Shown: positions 26,045-33,886 of the stretch, one piece after another
Position numbering within the stretch: position 1 is the first letter of the stretch
Layout: each line of letters starts with the position of its first letter
Source of the DNA: Orenia marismortui DSM 5156
GTDB lineage: Bacteria > Bacillota > Halanaerobiia > Halobacteroidales > Halobacteroidaceae
DNA: 64,000 nt
Assembly (NCBI RefSeq): GCF_000379025.1
Contig: NZ_KB900623.1
Span: 108,334-172,333, forward strand
Reading direction: 5' to 3'
Translations under genes and position numbers: made by a program
The notes under the pieces: model-generated
Told to the model about the DNA's origin: nothing
The model's database searches: none
What the model saw: only the letters and a program-made list of their open reading frames with translations

Positions 26045-27670
26045 ATGAAAAATACAGATTGGTTTAAGGATGTAGTTGTTTATCAGATATATACTAGGAG
26101 CTTTTTCGATTCTAATGGTGATGGAGTAGGGGATATAAGAGGGGTAACTGCGAAACTAGACTATATAGATGAACTTGGTGTAGATGTAATCTGGCTAAGT
26201 CCTTTTTGTTCATCACCTAATTATGATAATGGTTATGATGTTTCTGATTATAGAGGTATTATGAAAGAATTTGGAGATATGAGTGATATTGAAAGCTTGA
26301 TAACAGAATGCCATAAGCGCAATATTAAAGTAATGATGGATTTAGTTTTAAATCATAGTTCAGATGAACATCCTTGGTTTATTGAGTCCCGTTCTTCAAA
26401 AGATAATCCTAAAAGAGATTATTATATCTGGTCTAAGGATCCTAATAATTGGGAATCTTATTTTGAAGATTCAGCCTGGACCTTTGATGAAAAAACTGGC
26501 GAGTATTATTTACATCATTTTTATTATAAACAACCTGATTTAAATTGGAGTAATCCCCAAGTTAGAGAAGAAATATATGAAATTGTTCAGTGGTGGATAG
26601 ATAAGGGGATAGATGCTTTTCGTCTAGATGCAATTCATCATATTGGGAAGCCAGAAGGATTACCAGATGCTCCTGAACCTGAGAAGGAATGGGGTAAGAA
26701 GAATTATCGTAATCTTGAAGAGACTCATCTTTATTTGCAAGAACTCTATCAGAAGGTATTAAGCAATTCTAATATAATGACTGTTGGTGAGACAGGTGGC
26801 ACTACTCCTGAATCTTCAAGACTTTATGTAGATGAGGATAGAAATGAACTTGATATGGTATTCCATTTTGGCCATGTTCATATGGAGCAATTGGATGCAC
26901 TAGCTTTAAGGAAGTATTTTAAATTATGGTATGATTCACTAAGTCATAATGGTTGGGATACAGTATTTTTTAGTAATCATGATCTACCTCGTCACTTATC
27001 AGTTTTTGGTGACGATAAAGATTATTGGAAAGAATCAGCTAAATTATTTGCTACCTTAGAATTAACTATGTGGGGAACACCATATATCTATCAAGGTGAA
27101 GAGATAGGAATGACAAATGTTAAATTTGATAATATAGATGATTATAAAGACCAAGCGAGTAAAAAGAGGTATGAATGGGCCCTTCAGTCTGGTATTGATG
27201 AAGATAAAGCTTGGGAATACTTTTTAGAACGAAATAGAGATAATAGTAGAACTCCAATGCAATGGAATAATCAGGAGCATGGAGGTTTTACTAGTGGAGA
27301 TCCATGGATTAAAGTAAATCCAAATTATAAAAGTATTAATGTAGAAGAAGAGAAAAAAGATAATGATTCTATCTTAAATTATTATAAAGAGATGATAAAT
27401 TTACGTAAATCATATTCTACATTAAGAAGAGGAAGTTTCGAACTATATGGTAAAGAGGATGATAATATATTAGCTTATACTAGAGCAGATGAAGAAAATA
27501 AATTTTTAATTCTATTAAATATTTCAAGTGATTTAGTAGAATATAAATTGGAAAAGGTTAATCATAAATGGATGTTAATTAAGAGTAACTATGCTAATGA
27601 AGAAGAAATCTTTGCTAAAGAAAATCAATTTAAGCCTTGGGAAGCTAGGGTATATATAATGGAAAGCTAA
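26045..27670 (+). CDS. GH13 alpha-glucosidase / oligo-1,6-glucosidase-like (541 aa)
   Basis: This is a cytosolic (no signal peptide) glycoside hydrolase of family 13, probably of the subfamily that includes oligo-1,6-glucosidase and trehalose-6-phosphate hydrolase. Conserved regions are DVIWLSPFCSSPNYDNGYD, MDLVLNHSSDEHPWF, GIDAFRLDAIHHIGK (nucleophile Asp), TVGETGG (acid/base Glu) and FFSNHDLPRHLS (NHD; the usual Gln after NHD is Leu here). The C-terminal beta domain is present. GAGGTGC lies before ATG 26045; an in-frame ATG at 26036 is less likely. No sugar transporter is adjacent, so the natural substrate (isomaltose, sucrose or trehalose-P) is open. Confidence 0.88.
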   Translation: MKNTDWFKDVVVYQIYTRSFFDSNGDGVGDIRGVTAKLDYIDELGVDVIWLSPFCSSPNYDNGYDVSDYRGIMKEFGDMSDIESLITECHKRNIKVMMDLVLNHSSDEHPWFIESRSSKDNPKRDYYIWSKDPNNWESYFEDSAWTFDEKTGEYYLHHFYYKQPDLNWSNPQVREEIYEIVQWWIDKGIDAFRLDAIHHIGKPEGLPDAPEPEKEWGKKNYRNLEETHLYLQELYQKVLSNSNIMTVGETGGTTPESSRLYVDEDRNELDMVFHFGHVHMEQLDALALRKYFKLWYDSLSHNGWDTVFFSNHDLPRHLSVFGDDKDYWKESAKLFATLELTMWGTPYIYQGEEIGMTNVKFDNIDDYKDQASKKRYEWALQSGIDEDKAWEYFLERNRDNSRTPMQWNNQEHGGFTSGDPWIKVNPNYKSINVEEEKKDNDSILNYYKEMINLRKSYSTLRRGSFELYGKEDDNILAYTRADEENKFLILLNISSDLVEYKLEKVNHKWMLIKSNYANEEEIFAKENQFKPWEARVYIMES

Positions 27671-27798
27671 GAAAACTTCTTAAGTTTTCAACCAAAGACT
27701 ACAGACTACTTTTTTCGATTCGAACAGATAACCTTACCTGGGATTTTAAATTTGATAGTTATCTTCAGGGAGTGTGGGAAAATATGTTGTTATAGATA

Positions 27799-27904
27799 GA
27801 TAATGCGATAGTTTCGGAGTTAGGCGTTAGGAGCTAGGACATAGAAAGATCTTACTAACTCCTATGACCTATCACCTAGCACCTAAAAGTGTCTCTTTAT
27901 ACCC
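27799..27904. repeat. Dispersed palindromic heptamer element 4 (GTTAGG type)
   Basis: GATAATGCGATAGTTTCGG opens the element, followed by AGTTAGG, CGTTAGG, AGCTAGG and ACATAG units. The complementary arm is built from CTAACTC, CTATGAC, CTATCAC, CTAGCAC and ends with CTAAAAGTGTCTCTTTATAC. The 5' half is nearly the same as in element 11. Confidence 0.75.
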
Positions 27905-27971
27905 ATTAAATTTCATTCTAGACTTGCAATCTATATTTTAAAATAATAAATATAGGAATCTATTTAAGTAA

Positions 27972-28006
27972 AACCTTGTAGTATTAAAATGCTACAAGGT
28001 TTTTTA
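27972..28006 (+). terminator. Strong terminator without an adjacent gene
   Basis: AACCTTGTAG (27972-27981) pairs with CTACAAGGTT (27992-28001), followed by T5. It lies 300 bases past the glucosidase and 144 before spoIIIAA. It may end a long 3' UTR through repeat element 4 or a small RNA. Confidence 0.8.
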
Positions 28007-28099
28007 TGTTTAAGATTAGATTTATGATTAAATAGCGAATTGCTTATAGAATTCAATTCTATTAAATATAATAAATTTTTTTAGAGTCTTGAGTATCTT

Positions 28100-28128
28100 G
28101 CATATTTTTACCATAAAGATAATATGAT
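28100..28128 (+). promoter_or_regulatory. Candidate sigma-E promoter of spoIIIA
   Basis: GCATATT (28100-28106) fits the sporulation sigma-E -35 pattern KMATATT. AATATGAT (28121-28128), 14 bases later, matches the -10 pattern CATACAAT only in part. The position, about 20 bases ahead of spoIIIAA, is right, but this is weak. Confidence 0.3.
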
Positions 28129-28149
28129 TAATTAATAGAGGTGGTATCT

Positions 28150-29106
28150 ATGAAAAGAAAGATGAATAGACTTCTACAAGAGAATATTTTACCTGTACTA
28201 GCTTCTAATTTGAGAAATATTATTAATAATATAAACCCTAAAAAAATAGATGATCTAATAGAGATTAGATTAAGGGCAAATAAACCAATTATCTTAGAAA
28301 GAGTCAGGGGGGAATTAATCTTAAGTAAGACAGGTACAATTATTAATGATACTTCAGAAGCATATATTACTAAAGGAAAGGATATTAAGGATACATTAAA
28401 TTTAATGACTGATAGCTCTTTATTTACATTGCAAGGAGAAATAAGGTCTGGTTATTTTACATTAACTGGTGGTCACCGAGTTGGATTAGTGGGGCAAGTA
28501 ATTTCTGATAATAATGAAATAAAGAGAATTAAGCATATATCCGGACTTAACATTAGAATTTGTCAAGAGGTTATTGGGGCAGCAGATAGTGTGATTAAGG
28601 ATGTAATTAGAGGCAGAAGTGATATTTATAATACTTTAATAATATCCCCACCTCGTTGTGGTAAAACTACTTTGATTAGGGACTTAACTAGGCAGTTAAG
28701 TTGTGGGGTGTCAAAACTCCAATTTAAGGGTATAAAGGTTGGAGTAGTAGATGAGCGTTCAGAGATTGGTGGAGCATATCAAGGTGTTGCACAGAATGAT
28801 TTAGGAATAAGAACAGATTTGTTAGATAGATGTCCTAAGGCTAAAGGTATGATGCTATTGATTAGGTCTATGTCCCCAGATGTAATCATTACAGATGAAA
28901 TAGGATCACAAGAAGATGCTAAAGCTTTACAAGAAGCAATTAATGCTGGAGTAAGAATAATTACTACTGTTCATGGAAGTAACTTAGATGAGATTAGATC
29001 TAGACCTAGTTTAAAAGAAGTTATCAATTCTCATTTTTTTCAAAGGGTTATTATTTTAAGCTGTAGGAAAGGACCTGGAACAGTAGAGAATATTATTAAA
29101 ATATAA
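28150..29106 (+). CDS. spoIIIAA: Stage III sporulation protein AA, ATPase (318 aa)
   Basis: This secretion-type ATPase of the mother cell works with the SpoIIIA-SpoIIQ channel during engulfment. The P-loop reads ISPPRCGKTTLIRDL near residue 165 (the first Gly of Walker A is Ser here; Bacillus has GPPQTGKTT). Walker B is VIITDEIG and there is a conserved TVHG segment. An N-terminal region with GYFTLTGGHRVGLVG matches the family. I choose ATG 28150, preceded by GAGGTGG; an in-frame GTG at 28141 is inside that site. It is first of an eight-gene operon and the next gene follows by 13 bases. Confidence 0.95.
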   Translation: MKRKMNRLLQENILPVLASNLRNIINNINPKKIDDLIEIRLRANKPIILERVRGELILSKTGTIINDTSEAYITKGKDIKDTLNLMTDSSLFTLQGEIRSGYFTLTGGHRVGLVGQVISDNNEIKRIKHISGLNIRICQEVIGAADSVIKDVIRGRSDIYNTLIISPPRCGKTTLIRDLTRQLSCGVSKLQFKGIKVGVVDERSEIGGAYQGVAQNDLGIRTDLLDRCPKAKGMMLLIRSMSPDVIITDEIGSQEDAKALQEAINAGVRIITTVHGSNLDEIRSRPSLKEVINSHFFQRVIILSCRKGPGTVENIIKI

Positions 29107-29119
29107 AGGAAGATGATAG

Positions 29120-29629
29120 ATGAAGCTATTAGGTGCTTTGATTATAATTATCAGTAGTAGTATGATGGGATTTTTAATGGCTCAACAATATATCTTAAGG
29201 CCAAAGCAATTAAGAGAGTTACAAACTGCTTTACAGATGTTGGAGACTGAAGTTAGTTATGGAGTTACTCCCTTACCTGAAGCCTTTACTAAGTTAGCGA
29301 AGAATTTTTCTGAGCCTATTTCTAATATATTTATGGCGACTAGAGATAATTTGAATTCTGGAATTATAGCAGAAGATGCATGGCAGAATGCTATTAATAA
29401 TGTTAGTAACAAGACAGCTTTAGTTGATGAAGATATTGAAATATTATTAGATTTTGGTTATAACTTAGGGCAAACAAGTATAGATGAACAGGTTAAATAC
29501 TTAAATTTAACTCAACATAAATTGGATAATTTGTATCAGCAAGCTTTTGATGAGAAAGAGATCAAGGTTAAGCTATGGAGATATTTAGGGGTTTTAGGGG
29601 GGCTTTTTTTAGCGATATTAATCTTTTGA
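29120..29629 (+). CDS. spoIIIAB: Stage III sporulation protein AB (169 aa)
   Basis: It has an N-terminal membrane helix, a cytosolic helical domain and a second C-terminal helix (LGVLGGLFLAILIF). The block YILRPKQLRELQTALQMLETEVSYG (positions 26-50) matches SpoIIIAB, a GspF-like platform protein of the channel. The length is standard. It starts 13 bases after spoIIIAA. Normally spoIIIAC follows within a few bases, but here 425 bases of non-coding DNA intervene, including a dispersed repeat and a GC-rich block. Confidence 0.93.
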   Translation: MKLLGALIIIISSSMMGFLMAQQYILRPKQLRELQTALQMLETEVSYGVTPLPEAFTKLAKNFSEPISNIFMATRDNLNSGIIAEDAWQNAINNVSNKTALVDEDIEILLDFGYNLGQTSIDEQVKYLNLTQHKLDNLYQQAFDEKEIKVKLWRYLGVLGGLFLAILIF

Positions 29630-29658
29630 TAATATAAATTTTCAAGTTTAGAGTAGTT

Positions 29659-30006
29659 TCTTATAGATATAAAGTCACAGTAAAGACTGACTAGTAATAG
29701 GTGACAAGTTAATTTATCCGATATTTAAGCGGCTCTAGTACTACTTCTTTAATCTTAATTACGAAATGTTGAAGCAGTATGAAGGACGTTCTTTAGGTCA
29801 TACTTGGGGCATCGAATCTTCCTAACTCTCAGTGGCTTTTAGGAGATCCCTTGGGTCATGCGTTGGTACTAAGTTTCAAGGGGAGATAAATTCTTTTATC
29901 TTATACGCAATGTTGATCGTGGTACTACCGAATCGACTTGGCATAACCCCCCTTTACAACTAAGAAGTCACTTTATTTACTGGTTGCTCGTCATTTATTA
30001 CTAGTT
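29659..30006. repeat. Dispersed heptamer element 7, split by a GC-rich block
   Basis: The left arm (29659-29724), read on the minus strand, is TAAATTAACTTGTCACC then TATTACTAGTCAG and TTACTGTGACTTTATAT. This matches the right arms of elements 2 and 8. A second arm (29966-30006) carries ACTTTATTTACTGG and TTATTACTAGTTA. Between them lies 240 bases of unrelated sequence. It separates spoIIIAB from spoIIIAC. Confidence 0.6.
29725..29965. other. GC-rich non-coding block inside the spoIIIA operon (candidate structured RNA or element relic)
   Basis: By direct count 76 of 180 bases (42%) are G or C in 29761-29940, compared with about 25% in the adjacent spoIIIAC. No ORF of note is open on either strand. 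Two diverged direct repeats are visible: ACGAAATGTTGA (29761) with ACGCAATGTTGA (about 29904), and TAGGTCATACTTGG with TGGGTCATGCGTTGG. TAGTACTAC near the left end can pair with GTGGTACTA near the right end. I do not recognise it. Confidence 0.5.
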
Positions 30007-30054
30007 ATGGAAGTGTTACATTCTCTTTTTATTATGAAGATGGGAGGTAATAAG

Positions 30055-30249
30055 TTGAATATAGATTTAGTATTCAAGATTGCAGGTGTAGGTATTTTAA
30101 TTTCTGTATTTAATATGGTACTTAAACAGGCTGAAAAGGAGGAGCAGGCACAAATGTTGACTTTGGTAGGAGTTATTATTGTATTAATGGTTATTATTCA
30201 GCTGATTAATCAATTGTTTACTAATGTACGCAGTATCTTTGGATTTTAG
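30055..30249 (+). CDS. spoIIIAC: Stage III sporulation protein AC (64 aa)
   Basis: This tiny two-helix membrane protein has the typical sequence: NIDLVFKIAGVGILISVFNMVL, then KQAEKEEQAQMLTLVGVIIV. I choose TTG 30055, because GGGAGG (30042-30047) precedes it and the 64-residue product has the family length. A longer frame back to 30007 starts inside the repeat. It stacks with SpoIIIAD in the channel base. It is the first gene after the split in the operon. Confidence 0.93.
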   Translation: MNIDLVFKIAGVGILISVFNMVLKQAEKEEQAQMLTLVGVIIVLMVIIQLINQLFTNVRSIFGF

Positions 30250-30261
30250 GGGGGAGTTAGA

Positions 30262-30648
30262 GTGGAGATAATCCAAATTGTCGGATTGGGAATAATAGGA
30301 GCTATTTTAGCTGTGGTTATTCATCAGACAAAGGGTGAATTTGCTCTCTTATCAAGTATAGTCGTTAGTTTAATAATCTTACTTCTGATAATTGGAAAGA
30401 TTGCTGTTATCATTGATGTAATGGAGAATTTAGCCACTAAAGCAAATATAGACCTGATCTATTTTAGAACTATTTTAAAAGTAATAGCTATTTCGTATAT
30501 AACTGAATTTGGATATAAAATTTGTGAAGATACAGGTCAGCATAATATAGCTATGAAAATTCAGCTTGCAGGCAGAGTATTTATTATGATTTTAGGTATT
30601 CCTATTATGTTAGCTATTTTAGAGTCAGTAATGCAACTTTTACCATAA
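30262..30648 (+). CDS. spoIIIAD: Stage III sporulation protein AD (128 aa)
   Basis: This is a membrane protein with four helices, matching SpoIIIAD: EIIQIVGLGIIGAILAVVI at the start, an internal repeat similar to SpoIIIAC, and ILKVIAISYITEFGYKICEDTGQ near residue 75. The start is GTG 30262 after GGGGGGAG. It sits in the mother-cell side membrane of the SpoIIIA complex. It is packed 12 bases after spoIIIAC and 12 before spoIIIAE. Confidence 0.94.
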   Translation: MEIIQIVGLGIIGAILAVVIHQTKGEFALLSSIVVSLIILLLIIGKIAVIIDVMENLATKANIDLIYFRTILKVIAISYITEFGYKICEDTGQHNIAMKIQLAGRVFIMILGIPIMLAILESVMQLLP

Positions 30649-30660
30649 AGGCGTGATGAG

Positions 30661-31839
30661 ATGAAGAAATTATTACTCTCTATTCTGATAATATGTGTTA
30701 TTAGTTCATTTGTTTATGCTCAAGATTCTGAAACTGATTTAACTCTTAAGCCTGGAGATGTTATAGAAAGAAAATTAGAAAAGTTAAATCTCTCGGAATT
30801 AGAGGAAGAAGTTAATAAATTAAATAAAGAAGTAGATGGATATCTACCAAATATAAGTGTGAAAGATATTATTAGTTTATTTAGTAGAGATGGATTTAGG
30901 GTAAAAATGATAGAGATAGTTAGAGGTATATTGAGATATCTTCTAGATGAAATATGGTCTAATAGTAAATTATTAGGTCAATTGATAGTGCTGTCAATAA
31001 TAGTAGCTGTATTAAAGACCTTTCAAACAGAGGATTCTTACGAAGTAAATAACCTAGCGAATGGAGTTGTTTACTTAGTACTAGTTATTTTAGCACTTAA
31101 TTCTTTTAAAGTTGCAGCAGGGATTGGGAGAGATACAATTAGATATATGGTTGATATAATGCATGCAATTTTACCAGTCTTATTATCTTTGCTTGTTAGT
31201 ATGGGGAATTTAACCTCAGCAGCTTTATTTCATCCAATTAGTTTTTTAATTGTAAATAGTTTGAGTACATTAGTTATAAATGTAGTATTTCCTCTGATTT
31301 TTTTATCGACTGTCTTAGATATAGTAAATAATATCTCTGATAATTTTAAAGTAACAGGACTAGCTAGTTTGTTTAAACAGGTTTTAGGAGGAGTTTTGGG
31401 ATTTGTAACTACTATTTTTTTAGCTACTATTGTAACTCAAGGAACAGTTGCTACCGTGAGTGATGGTGTTACTATTAGAACAGCCAAATATTTAACTGGG
31501 AGCTTTATACCAGTAGTAGGTGGTTTTTTATCTAGTACTTTAGATATGGTCGTTGGTGGATCACTTTTGATTAAGAATGCCCTAGGGTTATTTAGTGTGT
31601 TGATTATTCTTGTCTTCTGTTCTTTTTCAGTAATAAAGATTTTAGCTTTGGTCTTTATTTATAGATTAGCTGGAGCAATTATTCAACCAATAACTGATAG
31701 TAAGATTGTAGATTGTCTTAATAGGTTATCTGGAAATTTATTATGGATTTTTGGTTCAGTTACTGTAGTTGGTGTAATGTTCTTTATGGTTATTATTATA
31801 ATGGTAGGAACAGCCAACTTTACAGTAATGATGAGGTGA
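30661..31839 (+). CDS. spoIIIAE: Stage III sporulation protein AE (392 aa)
   Basis: A cleavable signal peptide (LIICVISSFVYA-QD) is followed by a short extracytoplasmic region and eight or so helices. The family block MLPVLLSL is replaced here by HAILPVLLSLLVSMGNLTSAALFHP (positions 168-192), which matches SpoIIIAE. It is thought to be the main membrane core of the SpoIIIA complex. It lies 12 bases after spoIIIAD and five before spoIIIAF. Confidence 0.94.
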   Translation: MKKLLLSILIICVISSFVYAQDSETDLTLKPGDVIERKLEKLNLSELEEEVNKLNKEVDGYLPNISVKDIISLFSRDGFRVKMIEIVRGILRYLLDEIWSNSKLLGQLIVLSIIVAVLKTFQTEDSYEVNNLANGVVYLVLVILALNSFKVAAGIGRDTIRYMVDIMHAILPVLLSLLVSMGNLTSAALFHPISFLIVNSLSTLVINVVFPLIFLSTVLDIVNNISDNFKVTGLASLFKQVLGGVLGFVTTIFLATIVTQGTVATVSDGVTIRTAKYLTGSFIPVVGGFLSSTLDMVVGGSLLIKNALGLFSVLIILVFCSFSVIKILALVFIYRLAGAIIQPITDSKIVDCLNRLSGNLLWIFGSVTVVGVMFFMVIIIMVGTANFTVMMR

Positions 31840-31843
31840 TAAG

Positions 31844-32392
31844 ATGAATTTATTAATCAATTGGGTTAGAAATATAGTATTAGTGATTTTGTTTGCTAAT
31901 TTTATAGAGATGTTATTACCTAATAATAAAACTAAAAAAGATGTTGATATGATTATTGGTTTATTTGTTATTTTAGTAATCTTAAACCCAATAATTAATT
32001 TATTTAGATTTCAGGAAAGTTCATTGAGTTTATTTAATATATTTAGTTATAGTAAGCCCCCTTTTGAAGAAATAGTAGCTCAAGGAGAGGTATTAAGAGA
32101 AGAGAATAAGAAGGTTCAAGAGGATTATGAAGTAAGGATTTCCAATCAAATAGCAGCATTAATAAAATTAAACTCTGATTTAGAGAATATTAATATAAAT
32201 ATAGATTTAGCTGATGGTAAATTAAAAAAAGTAATTATTAAAGCTAAAGATAATAGAGTAGAAAGAGTTACAGTAGATTTGTCCCAAGAGAATTTATCTG
32301 ATAAATCAGATAAATTAACAAACAATTTAAAAGAGTTGATATCTAGTTTTTATGGCTTAGATAGAAATCAAGTGTTAGTAAATTTAAATTAA
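31844..32392 (+). CDS. spoIIIAF: Stage III sporulation protein AF (182 aa)
   Basis: Two N-terminal helices (about residues 5-22 and 35-55) containing ANFIEMLLPNNKTKKDVDMIIGLFVILVIL precede a ring-forming soluble domain with the end pattern NNLKELISSFYGLDRNQVLVNL. The domain belongs to the ring-building motif class also found in SpoIIIAG and SpoIIIAH. It begins five bases after spoIIIAE with AGGTG as ribosome site. Confidence 0.92.
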   Translation: MNLLINWVRNIVLVILFANFIEMLLPNNKTKKDVDMIIGLFVILVILNPIINLFRFQESSLSLFNIFSYSKPPFEEIVAQGEVLREENKKVQEDYEVRISNQIAALIKLNSDLENININIDLADGKLKKVIIKAKDNRVERVTVDLSQENLSDKSDKLTNNLKELISSFYGLDRNQVLVNLN

Positions 32393-32468
32393 TAAACTTT
32401 GTAATAAAAACTAATATATATGAGTATTTTCAAGTTCAATTTAAATCAGCAGTGAAGGGAGGATTAAG

Positions 32469-33056
32469 ATGAATAATCTCTTTGGGAAAGATGGATTATT
32501 AAACAAATCACAATTTAAATTTATTCGATATTTATTGGTGTTAATATTAGCAGGTGTATTTTTAATGTTATTAGGTGACTTTGGAAATGATATTTCAGGA
32601 TCAAACTCTAAAAAAAAATTAACTACTAAGCAATCTGGAATTTATGCTTCTGCTGATCTTAGTTTAGAAGAGATAATTGAAGATAAATTAACTGCTATAT
32701 TATCTGAAATAGATGGTGTGGGAGATGTATCTGTTGATATCACTTTAGATTCAGCTACAGAGTATACTTATGCTAAAAATCATCAAGATTCTAGACAAGA
32801 GACTATAGAAGAAGATAATGCTGGTGGGAATCGTAAAACAATACAGTACGAAAATAGGAGCGATATAGTATTACTTAATAAAGGTGGTGAACAAATACCA
32901 CTGATAAAAAAAGAGGTTAAGCCTAAAATTAGAGGTGTATTAGTGGTTGCTGAAGGTGCCCAAGACTCATATATAAAATCTAATCTATTCAGAGCAATTA
33001 AAGTTGGGTTGGGGGTGCCAAGTTATAAGATAGTTATATTATCAAAAGAAAGGTAG
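32469..33056 (+). CDS. spoIIIAG: Stage III sporulation protein AG (195 aa)
   Basis: One N-terminal helix (residues 19-38: FIRYLLVLILAGVFLMLLG) precedes a ring-building domain with the family pattern LEEIIEDKLTAILSEIDGVGDVSVDITL and ending PKIRGVLVVAEGA ... IKVGLGVPSYKIVILSK. SpoIIIAG forms large rings in the intermembrane space between mother cell and forespore. GGGAGG lies before the ATG. The gene is followed eight bases later by spoIIIAH. Confidence 0.94.
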   Translation: MNNLFGKDGLLNKSQFKFIRYLLVLILAGVFLMLLGDFGNDISGSNSKKKLTTKQSGIYASADLSLEEIIEDKLTAILSEIDGVGDVSVDITLDSATEYTYAKNHQDSRQETIEEDNAGGNRKTIQYENRSDIVLLNKGGEQIPLIKKEVKPKIRGVLVVAEGAQDSYIKSNLFRAIKVGLGVPSYKIVILSKER

Positions 33057-33063
33057 GGTTAAA

Positions 33064-33699
33064 ATGAAAATAATTAGTATAATAACTAATCAAGAGTTGA
33101 AAAGAAGGGCAGGATGGTTTCTAGTATTAATGATCTGGGTTGGAATGGTTAGCGCTGTAGTTATTCATCGTACTCCAGCAGACACAGATCATATAGCTGA
33201 AGTTTCATCAGTAGAAGGATATGTAGAAATAGAAGATGAAACAGAAGACAACTCCCAAGTTATAAGTGAAAATCAAGCTTTAAATGAGGTGGAAGAAGAG
33301 GCAATTAGTGTTGCGAAAACAGATAAAGATAACAAGAATAAAGGAAAGGATTTTTTTATAGAATATAGGATGGATAGAGATCAAGCACGTAGTGAACAGA
33401 TAAATTTATTAAGAGAAATGATCAACAATCCCAATTCTGATAAGAGTCTAAAATCTAAAGCTCAAGAACGTTTATTAACGTTAACGAATAATATAGAAAA
33501 AGAGATGGAAATAGAGAGCTTAATTCGAGCTAGAGGATATGAAGATGGAATTGCTTTTATTCATGATAATTCGATAGAATTAATTATAGCAACTACAGCT
33601 TTAAAGAAGCAAGATGTAGCTAAATTGGGTGATATTATTAAAAATAGTACCAAGATTAGCTTAGAGAATATTACTATCATTGAGAAAAAACCTGAATGA
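33064..33699 (+). CDS. spoIIIAH: Stage III sporulation protein AH (211 aa)
   Basis: One N-terminal helix (residues 16-34) is followed by an acidic linker (about 40-90) and a C-terminal YscJ/FliF-like domain containing FFIEYRMDRDQARSEQINLLREMINNP and ALKKQDVAKLGDIIKNSTKI. It meets SpoIIQ from the forespore to close the feeding channel; spoIIQ itself is not in this window. It ends the operon. The next promoter begins immediately after its stop codon. Confidence 0.94.
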   Translation: MKIISIITNQELKRRAGWFLVLMIWVGMVSAVVIHRTPADTDHIAEVSSVEGYVEIEDETEDNSQVISENQALNEVEEEAISVAKTDKDNKNKGKDFFIEYRMDRDQARSEQINLLREMINNPNSDKSLKSKAQERLLTLTNNIEKEMEIESLIRARGYEDGIAFIHDNSIELIIATTALKKQDVAKLGDIIKNSTKISLENITIIEKKPE

Positions 33700-33700
33700 A

Positions 33701-33729
33701 TTGACAAAATATATAAAAGAAGATATAAT
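33701..33729 (+). promoter_or_regulatory. Full-consensus sigma-A promoter ahead of the carboxylase genes
   Basis: TTGACA (33701-33706), exactly 17 bases, then TATAAT (33724-33729). The start point would be near 33736, so the carboxyltransferase mRNA has a leader of about 150 bases containing the hairpin at 33750-33780. Confidence 0.88.
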
Positions 33730-33749
33730 AATTAAATAAGATTAACAGT

Positions 33750-33784
33750 GCTCAGGTTAAGTTTGTTCGTTAACCTGAGCTTTC
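33750..33784 (+). terminator. Leader hairpin or attenuator downstream of the promoter
   Basis: GCTCAGGTTAA (33750-33760) pairs perfectly with TTAACCTGAGC (33770-33780), followed by only TTTCTGT. The weak T tract suggests either an incomplete terminator for spoIIIA or a 5' leader structure of the next mRNA. Confidence 0.6.
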
Positions 33785-33886
33785 TGTAATAAAAAACTAT
33801 GAAATAAAAAATAGAAAATAGCTAGTTAAAAAGGAATTTAGATAATTAATATAGAATAACAAACTGAGTACTTAGGAGGGAGAAGG

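Noticed and set aside
29725-29965. Group II intron, tRNA, or decayed transposase in the spoIIIA gap
   Set aside because: No reverse transcriptase or intron domain-V-like hairpin was seen, no cloverleaf, and six-frame reading gives only short broken fragments that I could not match.
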